Shown one piece after another: positions 7,478 to 16,162 of a DNA stretch of 55,958 nt. Source of the stretch: Pseudonocardia humida (lineage in GTDB: Bacteria; Actinomycetota; Actinomycetes; Mycobacteriales; Pseudonocardiaceae); NCBI RefSeq assembly GCF_023898865.1, contig NZ_JAGSOV010000089.1, positions 1-55,958 of the forward strand, given 5' to 3'. The notes under the pieces are model-generated. The model worked only from the letters and a program-made list of their open reading frames with translations. It ran no database searches and was not told the DNA's origin. The position numbers and the translations under genes are program-made. Position 1 is the stretch's first letter, and every line of letters begins with the position of its first letter.

Positions 7478-9088
7478 TCAGAGCATGCCGTGGTGGGTGG
7501 CGTGTCCCACCGCCGCCGCCCGGGAGGACACATCGAGCTTGGTGCGGATGTTCGCCACGTGCCGGTGCACGGTGTGCACGCTCAGGAACAGTCGCTCGGC
7601 GATCTGGGCGTCGCCCAGACCGCCCGCCACAAGACGCAGGATGTCGACCTCCCGGGGGCTGAGCTCCTCGGATGCGGCCGGCCGTCCCGACCTGCGCATA
7701 CCGAGCATCGCGAAGGCGTCCCGTGCGCCGCGTGCTTCCGCTTCGGCGCGTTCGCGGCGCCCGAGTGCCGCCAGCGCCTCCGACAGCAGCATCCGCGCCT
7801 GAGCTGCCTCGTAGGGCGCTGAGCAGGCGCCGAACAGGTCGGCGGCATCCTCGGCGGCCCGCCGGGCGCCGTCGTCCTCGCCGCCCGCTAACAGCACCTC
7901 CGCGCGCACCAGACGTCCGCGACCGCGCATGTAAGGCGTCGCGAGCCGCGCCGCCTGACACTCCACCTGGTCGGCAGCCGCCGCCGCGCCAGCACTGTCC
8001 CCGCCGGCCGCGAGCGCCCGCGCGAGCAGCTCCAGCGCCGGTAGCCGATCCAACACGCTCGCGTCTCCCAGCCCCCGCAACGCGCGGTCGGCCGCGTCCG
8101 CCGCCGACGCCGCATCGCCGCCGGCCAGGTCCAGCTCGCCGAGCGCGGCGATAGCCGCAGGCAGCGGCAGCGCCGCCTCGAACAACCTGCGGGCCTCGGC
8201 GAGCTTGCCCTGCCGCGCCCGCAGCAGGCCCAGCCGCACCGCGGTCGGCGCAACCAGCCCGGGCCGTGTGGCGCGCAGATCGGCCATCGCGCTCCGCAGC
8301 TCCTGCTCGGCGTTCGGCCAATCGCCGCCGGCGGCGAGCACCTGACCGTACGCGGTGCGGCAGACCCCGAAGAAAAGGCGCGCATGCCAGATCGCCGACC
8401 AGCTGTGCAGGGCGCGACACCACTGCGCAGCCCGCCCGAAGTCGCCGACCTCGACGCAGGACGAGACCGTGTGGCACAACGCCCAACCCGGGGCGATCGT
8501 CTCAGCGAACTCCTCGCCGACCGCCAACGCCGCCGCCTCGTCCAACCGGCGCAGCCCCTCCTCGACCGAGCCCGAGGCGACCAGGGCACTGCCCAGGACC
8601 GCTAACGCGACGACCTCGACTCCCACGTCCGCAATGCCCCGCGCCAGGTCGAGCGCCTCGCGCGCCAGGCGCTCAGCGGATGCCGGATCGCCCTTGGCCA
8701 GCAACGCCATATCCGCTTCGAACACCCGGACGAAGCCCGTCTCGGTGCATGGCTCGTGGCCGCTCACCAGCGCCCGGGCACACGCCACCCAGGCCAACGC
8801 GAGCGCGTCGTCCCCACGGAATTTGAGGTGGTCAGAACCCAGCCACATCGCCATCCGCGCCGCGCCGCACACATCGCCGGTCCCTCGGTAAGCACGGTAG
8901 GCGCGTTCGCGCGCGGACAACGTCGTGTCCTGATCGCCCTGCCACCACGCCGCCCAACTCAGCCCCTCCCACGCTTCAGCGGCCTCACCTGTCGCCGCCG
9001 CCTCCTCGAAGAGGACGCGGGCCAGCGGCCAGGCAGCCTGCGCGAGCGCCGCTCGGCCCATCGCCAGCGGATCTGACTCACCGACCAC
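7478..9088 (-). CDS. LuxR-family regulator with a TPR-rich sensor region
   Basis: This protein is about 536 residues long. Most of it (1-465) is alanine-rich helical repeat of TPR character, with repeated pairs of helices such as AGAAAAADQVECQAARL. The C-terminus holds a LuxR/GerE helix-turn-helix: ELSPREVDILRLVAGGLGDA, then a recognition helix in LFLSVHTVHRHVANIRTKL at about 495-520. No ATPase P-loop is present, unlike the larger LuxR protein next door. It probably controls the downstream flavin oxidase operon, which begins 87 bases on in the same direction (inference). The GTG at 9088 is the first possible start. An ATG at 9061 is an alternative and ribosome sites do not decide it. Confidence 0.88.
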   Translation of the reverse strand: MVGESDPLAMGRAALAQAAWPLARVLFEEAAATGEAAEAWEGLSWAAWWQGDQDTTLSARERAYRAYRGTGDVCGAARMAMWLGSDHLKFRGDDALALAWVACARALVSGHEPCTETGFVRVFEADMALLAKGDPASAERLAREALDLARGIADVGVEVVALAVLGSALVASGSVEEGLRRLDEAAALAVGEEFAETIAPGWALCHTVSSCVEVGDFGRAAQWCRALHSWSAIWHARLFFGVCRTAYGQVLAAGGDWPNAEQELRSAMADLRATRPGLVAPTAVRLGLLRARQGKLAEARRLFEAALPLPAAIAALGELDLAGGDAASAADAADRALRGLGDASVLDRLPALELLARALAAGGDSAGAAAAADQVECQAARLATPYMRGRGRLVRAEVLLAGGEDDGARRAAEDAADLFGACSAPYEAAQARMLLSEALAALGRRERAEAEARGARDAFAMLGMRRSGRPAASEELSPREVDILRLVAGGLGDAQIAERLFLSVHTVHRHVANIRTKLDVSSRAAAVGHATHHGML

Positions 9089-9477
9089 CCGACCAGCATC
9101 AGGGGCACGGGCCCACCCGACAAGACACCATACGAGGAGGGGATCAGCCGACGATCGGTCGATGGACGCGTTGGCGACGAGTTCGGACGATGTGTGACGA
9201 CCCCGGCTGGGAGGCCTGGCAGTACCGGCCTCAGCAACACGCCTCCTGAGGCGTCAGCCAGAGATGGTCGGCGATGCTGAGCGACCGCTCGGGCGGGCCC
9301 GCCGCGGCGGCAGCTCCAGCACCTTGACCTGCGCCACCTCACTGAAGCGGTAGGCGTGTGGTTAGTGCGCAACTCCCCCCTCGGACACAAGATCCAGTTT
9401 GGCAGTTCGCACTCTCCTTCGCAGCGCATGCCAAACGCAGGGACGCGGTGACTTCACGGTTCGCACGTGTTGGGCGC
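9089..9477. other. Gene-free gap between two LuxR genes
   Basis: The gap holds repeat copy B (9352-9394). No convincing coding peptide was seen elsewhere on either strand. The promoter of the upstream TPR regulator probably lies near 9090-9180 because that gene starts at 9088, but I cannot pick out its boxes with confidence. Confidence 0.5.
9352..9394 (-). repeat. Dispersed recombinase-linked repeat, copy B
   Basis: The plus strand reads aggcgtgtggttagtgcgca then actcccccctcggacacaag, nearly identical to copy A through the shared ggacacaagatc. As in the other copies, the minus strand reads …GGVAH and then a stop (TAA at 9362-9364). No recombinase coding sequence is attached on the upstream side. 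Confidence 0.7.
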
Positions 9478-11781
9478 TCATCCCGGCGGCGCTGCCGTGC
9501 CGCGTTGCTCGACGACCCACACCGCGATCTGGGACCGTGACGAGACCCCGAGCTTGGCCCGGATGTGCTCGACGTGAGCTTCTGCGGTGCGCAGCGCGAT
9601 CACCAGCGCCCTGCTGATCTCCTTGTTGGTCTTGCCCTGAGCCACCAGCTCGGCGACCTCGTGCTCGCGAGTCGTGAGCGGGGTGCTCGCCTCCTCTCGG
9701 CGCGGGCCGTTCAGGACTAGTTCGACGACGTCCTCGAGCTGCTGATCGGCGCCGTCCGCGTGAGCTGCGGCGTACCCGGCGGCGCCCAGGCGGCGCCGCG
9801 CCTCGCTGCAGCACCGCTGATGGCGGTCGACGAGCGAGCCGTATCCGCCGAGGGCCGTTCCCGTGTCTGGCCAGCGGCGGTGCAGGGCACCGAGGATCCG
9901 GGCAGCCCGGTCGGGGTTGTCGCCGACCGTGGCCCAGGCGACGACCTCCAGGGCCATGGCCGCGCCGAGCTCGTCGCTGTGCTGGCGGGTGGCCTTGAGG
10001 CTCTCGACTGCATCCGCGAGCGCGGCTGCGCCGTCACCGCGGCTCCAGAGCGCCACCGCTCTGATCCACCGGGCGTAGCCGGACCACCAGCGGGCCCGGC
10101 GGTCCTGGCAGAACCGGAGGCTCTCGTCCGCGCTGGCGACTGCCGCTGCGGTGTCGCCCGCGACAGCGTGGCGGACCGCCAGCCGGAAGGCGGTCAGGGC
10201 GAGCCCGGCCGGGTCGCTGGTCTCACGGTGGACCCGCAGCGCCCGCCGGAGCCGGTGTTCGGCTTCGTCGAGCCGGCCGATCCGAGTTGCGGCCTGGCCG
10301 AGGAACAGGTCGATGAACGCCGGTGTCACGCGGTCATCGTGCTGGGCGGTGTCCGCGCTGCGGTGCAGGAGCTCGACGGCGTGCTCGTGGTCGCCCTGGA
10401 CCAGCGCCAGCCAGCCGTCGACCCACAGCGCGGTGGCTGTGAACTGGCTCGGCTCGGCCACCGCGAGCAGCCGGTCCAGCCACTGCCGGCCCTCGTTCAC
10501 CCAGCCTGCGGCTCGCCACATCAGCCAGAACGTCGTGGCCAGCCGCAGGCCCTCGGCGGCATCCGCGGCCGAGCGGGTGCAGCTGTCCAGGGCCGCGCGG
10601 AGGCTGGCGTGCTCCAGCCGCAGCCGGTCCAGCCAGACGAGATCCTGCGGGCCGAACCAGTGGGCCGCCGCTTCGTCGACGAGCCGCTGCAGGAACTCCC
10701 GGTGACGCCGCCGCAGCCGCTCCTCCTCCCCCGACTCCGTCAGCCGGGCCAGGCCGTAGCGGCGGATGGTCTCCAGCAGGCGGTAACGGACATGGGTGCC
10801 GTGGTCCTCGGGGAGCAGCACGGATTTGTCGACGAGCCCGGCCACGAGGTCGACGACGCAGCCGGCGTCGATTCCCTCGCCAGCGCAGACCTGCTCGGCC
10901 GCGCTCAGGTCGAAACCGCCCCTGAAGATCGAAGCTCGGGCCCACAGGACGCGCTCGGCGTCGCTGCACAGCCGGAAGCTCCAGTCCATGAGGGCGGTCA
11001 GGCTGCGCTGGCGGGGGTGCACGTTGCGGTGGGTGCTGGAGAGGATCTCGTGCGGTCCGTCCAACCGGTCGAGCAGTTGGGCCGGCGACAGCACGCGGAG
11101 CCGGACGGCGGCGAGTTCGAGCGCGAGCGGCAGGCCGTCGAGGGAGGTGCACACGGCGGCGACCGCCGCGGCGTTCGCCGCGCTGAGCTCGAACCCCGGG
11201 GCCGCGGCGCGGGCGCGGTCGAGCAGCAGTTCCACCGCGGGGTAGCGGGCGAGCTCGGCCGGGTCCGGGTGCTCGCCCGGGGGCGGCACGGCCAGCGGCG
11301 GCACCGGCAGGACGTGCTCACCCGGCACGTCGAGCGGCCGGCGGCTGGTGGTCATCACCGTCACTGCGGGAGCCGTGGCCAGCAGGTTCTCCGCGAGCGC
11401 CGCGCACCCCTCGATCGCGTGCTCGCAGCCGTCCAGGACGATGAGCGCGCGCTCGTCGGCCAGTCGTCGGGACAGGTCCTCAACGGTCAGCGTGCCGTCC
11501 TCGTCGCGGATGCCGACCGCCTCGGCGACGGTGGCCTCGACCAACCCCGGTTGGTCGACCTCGGCGAGGTCGACCAACTGGACGTGGTCGAAGGCGGGCG
11601 TTGCGTGCTGGGCGGCGAGCCGCTTGGCCAGCCGGGTCTTGCCGACCCCGCCGACCCCGACGAGGCTCACCAGCCGCGCGGACTCCAGCAACCGGGTGAC
11701 CTCGTCGAGCTCGGACGTGCGTCCGACGAGCGTCGTGGGCTCAGCAGGATGACGACCTGCGGCACCGCGTGCCGGGGTCAT
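9478..11781 (-). CDS. LuxR-family regulator with NB-ARC/AAA ATPase domain
   Basis: This is a 767-residue signal-transduction ATPase. The P-loop GVGGVGKTR lies at about 42-50 and the Walker B-like ALIVLDGCEH at about 112-121. SRRPLDVPGEHVLPVPPL is the usual sensor and linker motif of the actinobacterial AfsR/NB-ARC group. Helical repeats follow (about 360-660). The C-terminal LuxR helix-turn-helix is TPLTTREHEVAELVAQGKTN and AEAHVEHIRAKLGVSSRSQI. The ATG at 11781 was chosen because GGAGGAG stands four bases upstream; a longer frame begins at 11811. Such proteins couple nucleotide binding and oligomerisation to transcription. Its target is unknown. The nearest gene on the strand (secreted protein, 11879) lies upstream rather than downstream. 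Confidence 0.9.
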   Translation of the reverse strand: MTPARGAAGRHPAEPTTLVGRTSELDEVTRLLESARLVSLVGVGGVGKTRLAKRLAAQHATPAFDHVQLVDLAEVDQPGLVEATVAEAVGIRDEDGTLTVEDLSRRLADERALIVLDGCEHAIEGCAALAENLLATAPAVTVMTTSRRPLDVPGEHVLPVPPLAVPPPGEHPDPAELARYPAVELLLDRARAAAPGFELSAANAAAVAAVCTSLDGLPLALELAAVRLRVLSPAQLLDRLDGPHEILSSTHRNVHPRQRSLTALMDWSFRLCSDAERVLWARASIFRGGFDLSAAEQVCAGEGIDAGCVVDLVAGLVDKSVLLPEDHGTHVRYRLLETIRRYGLARLTESGEEERLRRRHREFLQRLVDEAAAHWFGPQDLVWLDRLRLEHASLRAALDSCTRSAADAAEGLRLATTFWLMWRAAGWVNEGRQWLDRLLAVAEPSQFTATALWVDGWLALVQGDHEHAVELLHRSADTAQHDDRVTPAFIDLFLGQAATRIGRLDEAEHRLRRALRVHRETSDPAGLALTAFRLAVRHAVAGDTAAAVASADESLRFCQDRRARWWSGYARWIRAVALWSRGDGAAALADAVESLKATRQHSDELGAAMALEVVAWATVGDNPDRAARILGALHRRWPDTGTALGGYGSLVDRHQRCCSEARRRLGAAGYAAAHADGADQQLEDVVELVLNGPRREEASTPLTTREHEVAELVAQGKTNKEISRALVIALRTAEAHVEHIRAKLGVSSRSQIAVWVVEQRGTAAPPG

Positions 11782-11878
11782 CGCTCCTCCGAGGGCGCCC
11801 ACATGACGCACCCCACACTACGACTGCAGGTGGACGAGGCAAGCTTGTTCCGACGCCGTCGCCCCGTCGCGCGATCGG

Positions 11879-12271
11879 TCAGCCGCTGACCTCACCGCAC
11901 GAGGTCGGCACCCACCCCTGCGCGCCGCGGAACCGGACGACGCTCCACTGATCGTTGGTAGTGGGCGAGCAGGCACCGCCGACGTGGTAGGTCGCGCCCA
12001 GCACCGATCCGTCCAGCCGGTTCGTGCAGGCCCGCTGCCCCTTCAGCAGCAGCCCGATCACCCGGCCGTCGTTCAGCTCCGACCGGTTCTCCGGCGGGAT
12101 GCCGTCACCGGTGGCGTGGACCTTGACCGTCTCCACGGCCTCGTAGCTGACCCGGCATCCCGCGCCGCCGCCGGATGCGGCGGCAGACGCGGGCGCGGAC
12201 TCGGCCGGAACCAAGCCGGCGAGCACCATCGCGGCGGCCGCCGCGCCGGCAGCCAATCCCATCCGCAACAT
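11879..12271 (-). CDS. Small secreted protein of unknown function
   Basis: This 130-residue protein has a clear signal peptide: MLRMGLAAGAAAAAMVLAGL, then a small-residue cleavage zone around 26-34. The mature part has four cysteines (GCRVSYE, QRACTN, GACSP, TSCGEV), suggesting disulfides outside the cell. The segment VKVHATGDGIPPENRSELND and the tryptophans near the end resemble a small SH3b-like beta barrel, but this is a weak impression. The ATG follows GGAGGGAGCGGG. It lies 97 bases upstream of the NB-ARC regulator gene on the same strand. A partly shared transcript is possible. Confidence 0.75.
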   Translation of the reverse strand: MLRMGLAAGAAAAAMVLAGLVPAESAPASAAASGGGAGCRVSYEAVETVKVHATGDGIPPENRSELNDGRVIGLLLKGQRACTNRLDGSVLGATYHVGGACSPTTNDQWSVVRFRGAQGWVPTSCGEVSG

Positions 12272-12465
12272 CCCGCTCCCTCCGTTCCCTTTCGATGCAT
12301 CGTCACGATAAACCGTGACCGGGCCGGAGTCAGGACCCAGCGCGGATCTGCGGTTAATACCTAAGGGATGCTGCGGGCAGTAGGTAACCCTGCCGATGGA
12401 TTCGCGGAACGCGTCTTCCGTAGCCTCGGGACGAGAGATCCAGGAACCAGGAAAGGAGACCAGTG

Positions 12466-13770
12466 ATGACGACCGCCCCGGCCACCGGACGACGTCTCGA
12501 CATCCCGGGCGACATCGCGCAGAACGCGATCCTGCCGCAGTCCTATGGCGACGAGCAGGGCCGGACCCACCCGGCGTACCGCTGGCTGCGCGCCAACCTG
12601 CCGCTCGGGCGAGCGAGCCTCGACGGCTACGACCCGCTGTGGCTGGTCACCAAGCTCGACGACGTCAAGGCGGTCGAGAAGGACGCGGTGCTGTTCAACG
12701 CCACCGCGAACAACCCGATCCTCACCACCCGGGCCGGCGACGACTTCATCCGGTCGATCACCGGCGGGACGATCCGTCACCTCGACGGACCCCCGTTCAT
12801 GGACCCGCCCGAACACACCCGCATCAGGGCCGCGACCGGGCAGTGGTTCCGACCGCGGAACGTCGCACGGTTCTCCGAACAGGTCCGCCGGATAGCGCGC
12901 CGGTACGTGCAGGACCTGGTCGATTCCGGCGGCGAATGCGACGTCGCCCAGGACTTCGCGCTGCGCTTCCCGCTGCACGTCATCATGAGCCTCTTCGGCG
13001 TGCCGGTGCAGGACATGCCGATCTGGATGAAGCTCACCCAGGAGTTCTTCGGCGTCGACGACCCCGACGAACAGCGCACCGACATCGAGGCCAGCCCGGA
13101 CCAGGCCGCCCGGCAGTTCCAGCGCACGATCGAGGAGTTCTTCGACTACTTCCGGACCTTCACCGCGCAACGGCGGGCCGAGCCGCGCGACGACCTCATG
13201 TCCGCCATCGCGAACGCGCAGGTCGACGGGGAGTTCCTGGACGACCGGTACATCAACAGCATGTACCTGTCGGTCGCGACCGCAGGCCACGACACCACCT
13301 CGTCCACGATCACCGGGGCCGTGCTGGCGATGGCCGGGGACCCCGAGCAGTGGACGAAGGTACGCGCCCGCCCGGCGCTGATCCCGGACCTGGTCGAGGA
13401 GTCGGTGCGATGGACCTCGCCGGTGAAGCACTTCATGCGCACCGCCTCGGCCGACACCACACTGCGCGGCGTGCCGATCAGCCGCGGCGACCGGCTCATG
13501 CTCAGCTACCCCTCCGCCAACCGGGACGAGGAGCACTTCACCGACCCCGACCGCTTCGACGTCGAGCGCTCGCCCAACCACCACATCGGTTTCGGCCACG
13601 GCGTGCACCTGTGCATCGGGCTGCACATCGCCAAGCTGGAGATGCGGATCCTCTGGGAGGAACTGCTGCCGAGGATCACCGGGTTCGAACTCGCCGGCGA
13701 GCCACGGCCGGTCGAGTCCAACTTCGTCGCGAGCTACAAGAGCCTGCCGATCCGGTTCAGCACGGCATGA
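12466..13770 (+). CDS. Cytochrome P450 monooxygenase
   Basis: This is a 434-residue soluble bacterial P450 with the complete signature set. The I-helix oxygen-binding motif AGHDTT is near 273-278, the ExxR pair is in VEESVRW near 311-316, and the heme loop FGHGVHLCIG has the cysteine ligand near residue 383. IRHLDGPPFMDPPEHTRIR is the usual C-helix region. It would need a separate ferredoxin and reductase, and none is encoded beside it. The ATG at 12466 follows AGGAG by seven bases; a GTG three bases earlier is equally possible. The gene is followed after 73 bases by a secreted propeller-like protein on the same strand, so the two are probably co-expressed. The substrate cannot be told from sequence. 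Confidence 0.93.
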   Translation: MTTAPATGRRLDIPGDIAQNAILPQSYGDEQGRTHPAYRWLRANLPLGRASLDGYDPLWLVTKLDDVKAVEKDAVLFNATANNPILTTRAGDDFIRSITGGTIRHLDGPPFMDPPEHTRIRAATGQWFRPRNVARFSEQVRRIARRYVQDLVDSGGECDVAQDFALRFPLHVIMSLFGVPVQDMPIWMKLTQEFFGVDDPDEQRTDIEASPDQAARQFQRTIEEFFDYFRTFTAQRRAEPRDDLMSAIANAQVDGEFLDDRYINSMYLSVATAGHDTTSSTITGAVLAMAGDPEQWTKVRARPALIPDLVEESVRWTSPVKHFMRTASADTTLRGVPISRGDRLMLSYPSANRDEEHFTDPDRFDVERSPNHHIGFGHGVHLCIGLHIAKLEMRILWEELLPRITGFELAGEPRPVESNFVASYKSLPIRFSTA

Positions 13771-13843
13771 GCAGGACCCGGGCCGGGCGAGCCCTCCGGA
13801 GCAGGACCACAGACCCGACCCACCCAGCGGAAGGGACCACCTC

Positions 13844-14845
13844 ATGCGTACACCGCACCCCGCCACCTCGCGCCGCAAGCTCGTCGCCGCAGCGGCGCTT
13901 GCCCTGACGACGGCCCTGCTCGGCCTCCCGGGCACCGCCGCGGCTGCCGCGCAACCCATCAAGTGCGACGACACGGTGACCGGCCAGGCCGACTCCTACC
14001 CGGGGCCCCGCGCGTCGGACACCTACGACAACCTGTTCGACAACAGCTGGCGCGTTCCCGGGCTGGCCACCCACATCCCCCAGGGCACCGCCACCTGGTC
14101 GAACTGGGACGGCGAGGACGACCTCATTCTCGTCGCCGGCTACGACGAACTCGGGAAGACCTCCTCGGTGATCAACGGCATCGACGCGCGGACCGGCGAG
14201 AACGTCGGACACGCGAAGATCGAGTACTCCCACGTCGGGGGCATCGCCGTGTTCGAGCGCCAGGGGTGGGCCTACGTGTCCGGTCCGCAGGACCGCACGG
14301 TCCGCAAGTACAACCTCGCCGAGTTGAGGGAGGCGATCAAGAGCACCGAGGAGGGCCCGCTCCAGCCCAAGGGCGCGGACCAGACCGTCCACGGCTCCTC
14401 GTTCCTCACCAGCCACGGCCCGACGAACACGCTGTGGGCCGGCCAGTTCCTCGACGACACCCGCAGCCACATGAGCTCCTACACCGTCGCCGACAACGGC
14501 GACCTGGAGCAGCGGCCGGGATTCTGGGAGGTCCCCCGCAAGACGCAGGGATTGGTCGTGACCGAGGACCTGTTCATCTACAGCACCTCGCACGGCCGCA
14601 ACAACCGCAGCAACATCTACGTCGTCCGCCGCGGCGAAGGATCATCGCGCCTCGACACCGCCCGGCTGAGCTGCTTCCGCGCCCCGAGCATGTCCGAAGG
14701 GCTCGCCGTCTACGGCGACCACGTCTACGTGGTCTACGAGTCGGGAGCCGACTACTACAGCCACGCCCACGACAAGCCGGACAACGTCATCACCGAGCTG
14801 CACAAGGCACCGATCGCGCGCCTGGACCATCTCGCGCCGCGATGA
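13844..14845 (+). CDS. Secreted propeller-like protein, partner of the P450
   Basis: This 333-residue protein has an export signal containing a twin arginine (SRRKLVAAAALALTTALLGL) and an Ala-rich cleavage region near 30-36. The mature chain has repeated beta-sheet blades, for example DLILVAGYDELGKTSSVI, IAVFERQGWAYVSG, NTLWAGQFLDDTRSHMS and GLAVYGDHVYVVYESG, so a beta-propeller is likely. Two cysteines (KCDD and LSCFR) could form a disulfide. The ribosome site AAGGGA lies nine bases before the ATG. I do not recognise a specific family. The regular pairing with the P450 suggests that it binds or processes an extracellular substrate or product (inference). Tat versus Sec export is undecided. 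Confidence 0.7.
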   Translation: MRTPHPATSRRKLVAAAALALTTALLGLPGTAAAAAQPIKCDDTVTGQADSYPGPRASDTYDNLFDNSWRVPGLATHIPQGTATWSNWDGEDDLILVAGYDELGKTSSVINGIDARTGENVGHAKIEYSHVGGIAVFERQGWAYVSGPQDRTVRKYNLAELREAIKSTEEGPLQPKGADQTVHGSSFLTSHGPTNTLWAGQFLDDTRSHMSSYTVADNGDLEQRPGFWEVPRKTQGLVVTEDLFIYSTSHGRNNRSNIYVVRRGEGSSRLDTARLSCFRAPSMSEGLAVYGDHVYVVYESGADYYSHAHDKPDNVITELHKAPIARLDHLAPR

Positions 14846-14905
14846 TCCGCATCCGGGCTCGGCCGCCGGATGCCGGCTCGCCGTGGCTGCGGTCAGACGA
14901 AGGAC

Positions 14906-14958
14906 AGGCGTGTGGCTAGTGTGCAAGTCCCCGTCGGACACACGCACTATCCACACGG
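14906..14958 (-). repeat. Dispersed recombinase-linked repeat, copy C, with hairpin
   Basis: GTGTGGCTAGTG (14910-14921) pairs with CACTATCCACAC (14945-14956) around a loop of about 23 bases containing gcaagtccccgtcggacac. On the minus strand this is the 3' end of the recombinase remnant: the reading frame ends with RRGLAH and TAG at 14916-14918. The stem is 12 bp with one mismatch. Confidence 0.75.
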
Positions 14959-15220
14959 GGCGTCGCCTCCACGTAGGCCGCCTTCTCCTCAGGTTCGTAG
15001 CGAACCTCGACGTTGAGCGCCTGGTAGAGCCGCTGGAACGCGGGCTTTGCCCTCGCCGAGCACTGCGCCGACGTCGCCGAGTGAGTCGATCAATTGCGTA
15101 GACCTCGGCCGCGTCCAGCGCTGCGCCGCTGGTCTGGGCGTTGTCGATCTCCGCTTGCGCTGCGGTCCGCTCCGCCTGCGCCTGGTTGATGACGTCGACC
15201 ATCGACACTCCGCCATGGCG
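14916..15220 (-). pseudogene. Serine recombinase, C-terminal remnant
   Basis: On the minus strand the frame contains AQAERTAAQAEIDNAQ (coiled-coil part), ALDAAEVYAIDRL and, in a shifted frame, LIDSLGDVGAVLGEGKA. It ends with RYEPEEKAAYVEATPRVDSA. This succession is the standard C-terminus of actinobacterial large serine recombinases with a zinc-ribbon domain. A frame change lies near 15090, and the catalytic and zinc-ribbon parts are missing. The stop codon lies inside repeat copy C. Confidence 0.7.
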
Positions 15221-15229
15221 AAGGTCGGT

Positions 15230-15355
15230 TACTCGGCCGTCGCCGGATTCCGGCCCGCGACGACCAGGTCGAGCCCCGACTCGACCGCCCGCTCCACGGG
15301 CGAGCCGGCCGGTGCACCCCATCGCCCCGTAGATCATCAGCCCGCCCATCGGCAC
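15230..15355 (-). pseudogene. Truncated saccharopine-dehydrogenase-like N-terminus
   Basis: From a GTG at 15355 or ATG at 15349, with GGGGAG upstream, the minus strand encodes MGGLMIYGAMGCTGRLA, the NAD(P)-binding glycine motif of saccharopine dehydrogenase-like reductases. After a one-base frame shift it continues ERAVESGLDLVVAGRNPATA. The gene ends there at the junction with the recombinase remnant. It looks like a gene cut by insertion or deletion during recombinase decay. Confidence 0.55.
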
Positions 15356-15519
15356 TCCCCTTCCTCGGACACCGACGCCGGGGCCGTCCAGGACAGCCGG
15401 CGTCCGGATAGCGGGGCCCACCGCGACGTGATCGACCCCACGCGTGCAGCAACCCGGTCCGATTCTGTCCGGATAGCGGCCTAACGTCGGCCCGAGAAGA
15501 ACCGATGACGGAGGAACCG

Positions 15520-15864
15520 ATGGCCGAGAACACGGGACTGGTCGACGCCCGAGCCCGAGCCCGCCACGTGCGCGAGCTGTACGAGACCCTCGAGGGGCGC
15601 CTGCTGGGCCGCACGTGGACCACCCCCGAACTGGCGATCGGCTTCACCAACGACGCCGCCTACGTCGGCCGCCTCGTCCTCGCCGCCGAAAGCACCTGGG
15701 ACATCGACGGCGACACCGACGCCGAGCTCCGCCACAAGCTCGCCGAATGCCTGTGGTGGGCCTTCGTCCTCGCAGATCGCCTCGCCGTCGACCTCCCCGA
15801 GGCCTTCGAGTCCACGATGGACCGCATCGGCGCCGGGCTCGGGCAGGCCGTGGAGGGCCGTTGA
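15520..15864 (+). CDS. MazG-like protein (putative NTP pyrophosphohydrolase fold)
   Basis: This is a 114-residue all-helical protein. The helix LRHKLAECLWWAFVLADRLA followed by VDLPEAFESTMDRI matches the shape of MazG-like proteins, in which a LAEELADVL-type helix and a following acidic helix bind magnesium and nucleotide. The glutamates and aspartates at those positions are partly kept (E in AECLWW, D in LADRL), so catalysis is uncertain. The ATG at 15520 is preferred because GGAGG stands close upstream; an ATG at 15505 adds five residues. It is a stand-alone gene beside recombinase debris. It may be a house-cleaning or stress factor (inference). Confidence 0.65.
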   Translation: MAENTGLVDARARARHVRELYETLEGRLLGRTWTTPELAIGFTNDAAYVGRLVLAAESTWDIDGDTDAELRHKLAECLWWAFVLADRLAVDLPEAFESTMDRIGAGLGQAVEGR

Positions 15865-16162
15865 CAGGCCGTCCGACGAGCGCGGTCGGTTGTCGCTGAC
15901 CCCGAACGGGCGAGCGCGCCGATTGCCGACCACCGCCTCTCGCAGGCTCTTCGATGTGCCCTGGTCTCGATCATCTGCGCGTCGAGCGCATCCCTCGTGC
16001 GCACGAGATCGGACATGCGGCTCGGAGATCCAGGCCGCGGTGAACACGTTCGCCGAGTCGGACGCCCGTTGGGCCGAACCAGCCGCTCGATCGACTTCCC
16101 GACGGCGACCACCTCGCCCTGACCGACGCCGCGGCCCCAGCGACACCGGGTCCGCGCCCGGG
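15865..16162. other. About 300-base gap without a recognised feature
   Basis: Both strands were read in all frames. The minus strand stays open for long stretches but gives no peptide I recognise, and this openness is expected from the base composition. No repeat or strong dyad was noticed. Confidence 0.4.

Larger units (their letters stand above)
14846..15519. other. Gap with recombinase and saccharopine-dehydrogenase remnants
   Basis: The gap contains repeat copy C (14906-14958), a serine-recombinase C-terminal remnant on the minus strand (14916-15220) and a truncated saccharopine-dehydrogenase-like N-terminus (15230-15355). The last 160 bases before the MazG-like gene contain no recognised feature apart from that gene's ribosome site. 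Confidence 0.6.

Noticed and set aside
9760..11889. A 709-codon open frame on the plus strand opposite the NB-ARC regulator
   Set aside because: It is a mirror of the real gene caused by third-position GC bias; its translation shows no domain, while the minus strand has a P-loop and a LuxR helix-turn-helix.
12361..13974. A 537-codon minus-strand frame opposite the cytochrome P450
   Set aside because: The plus strand has every P450 signature; the minus frame is a composition shadow.
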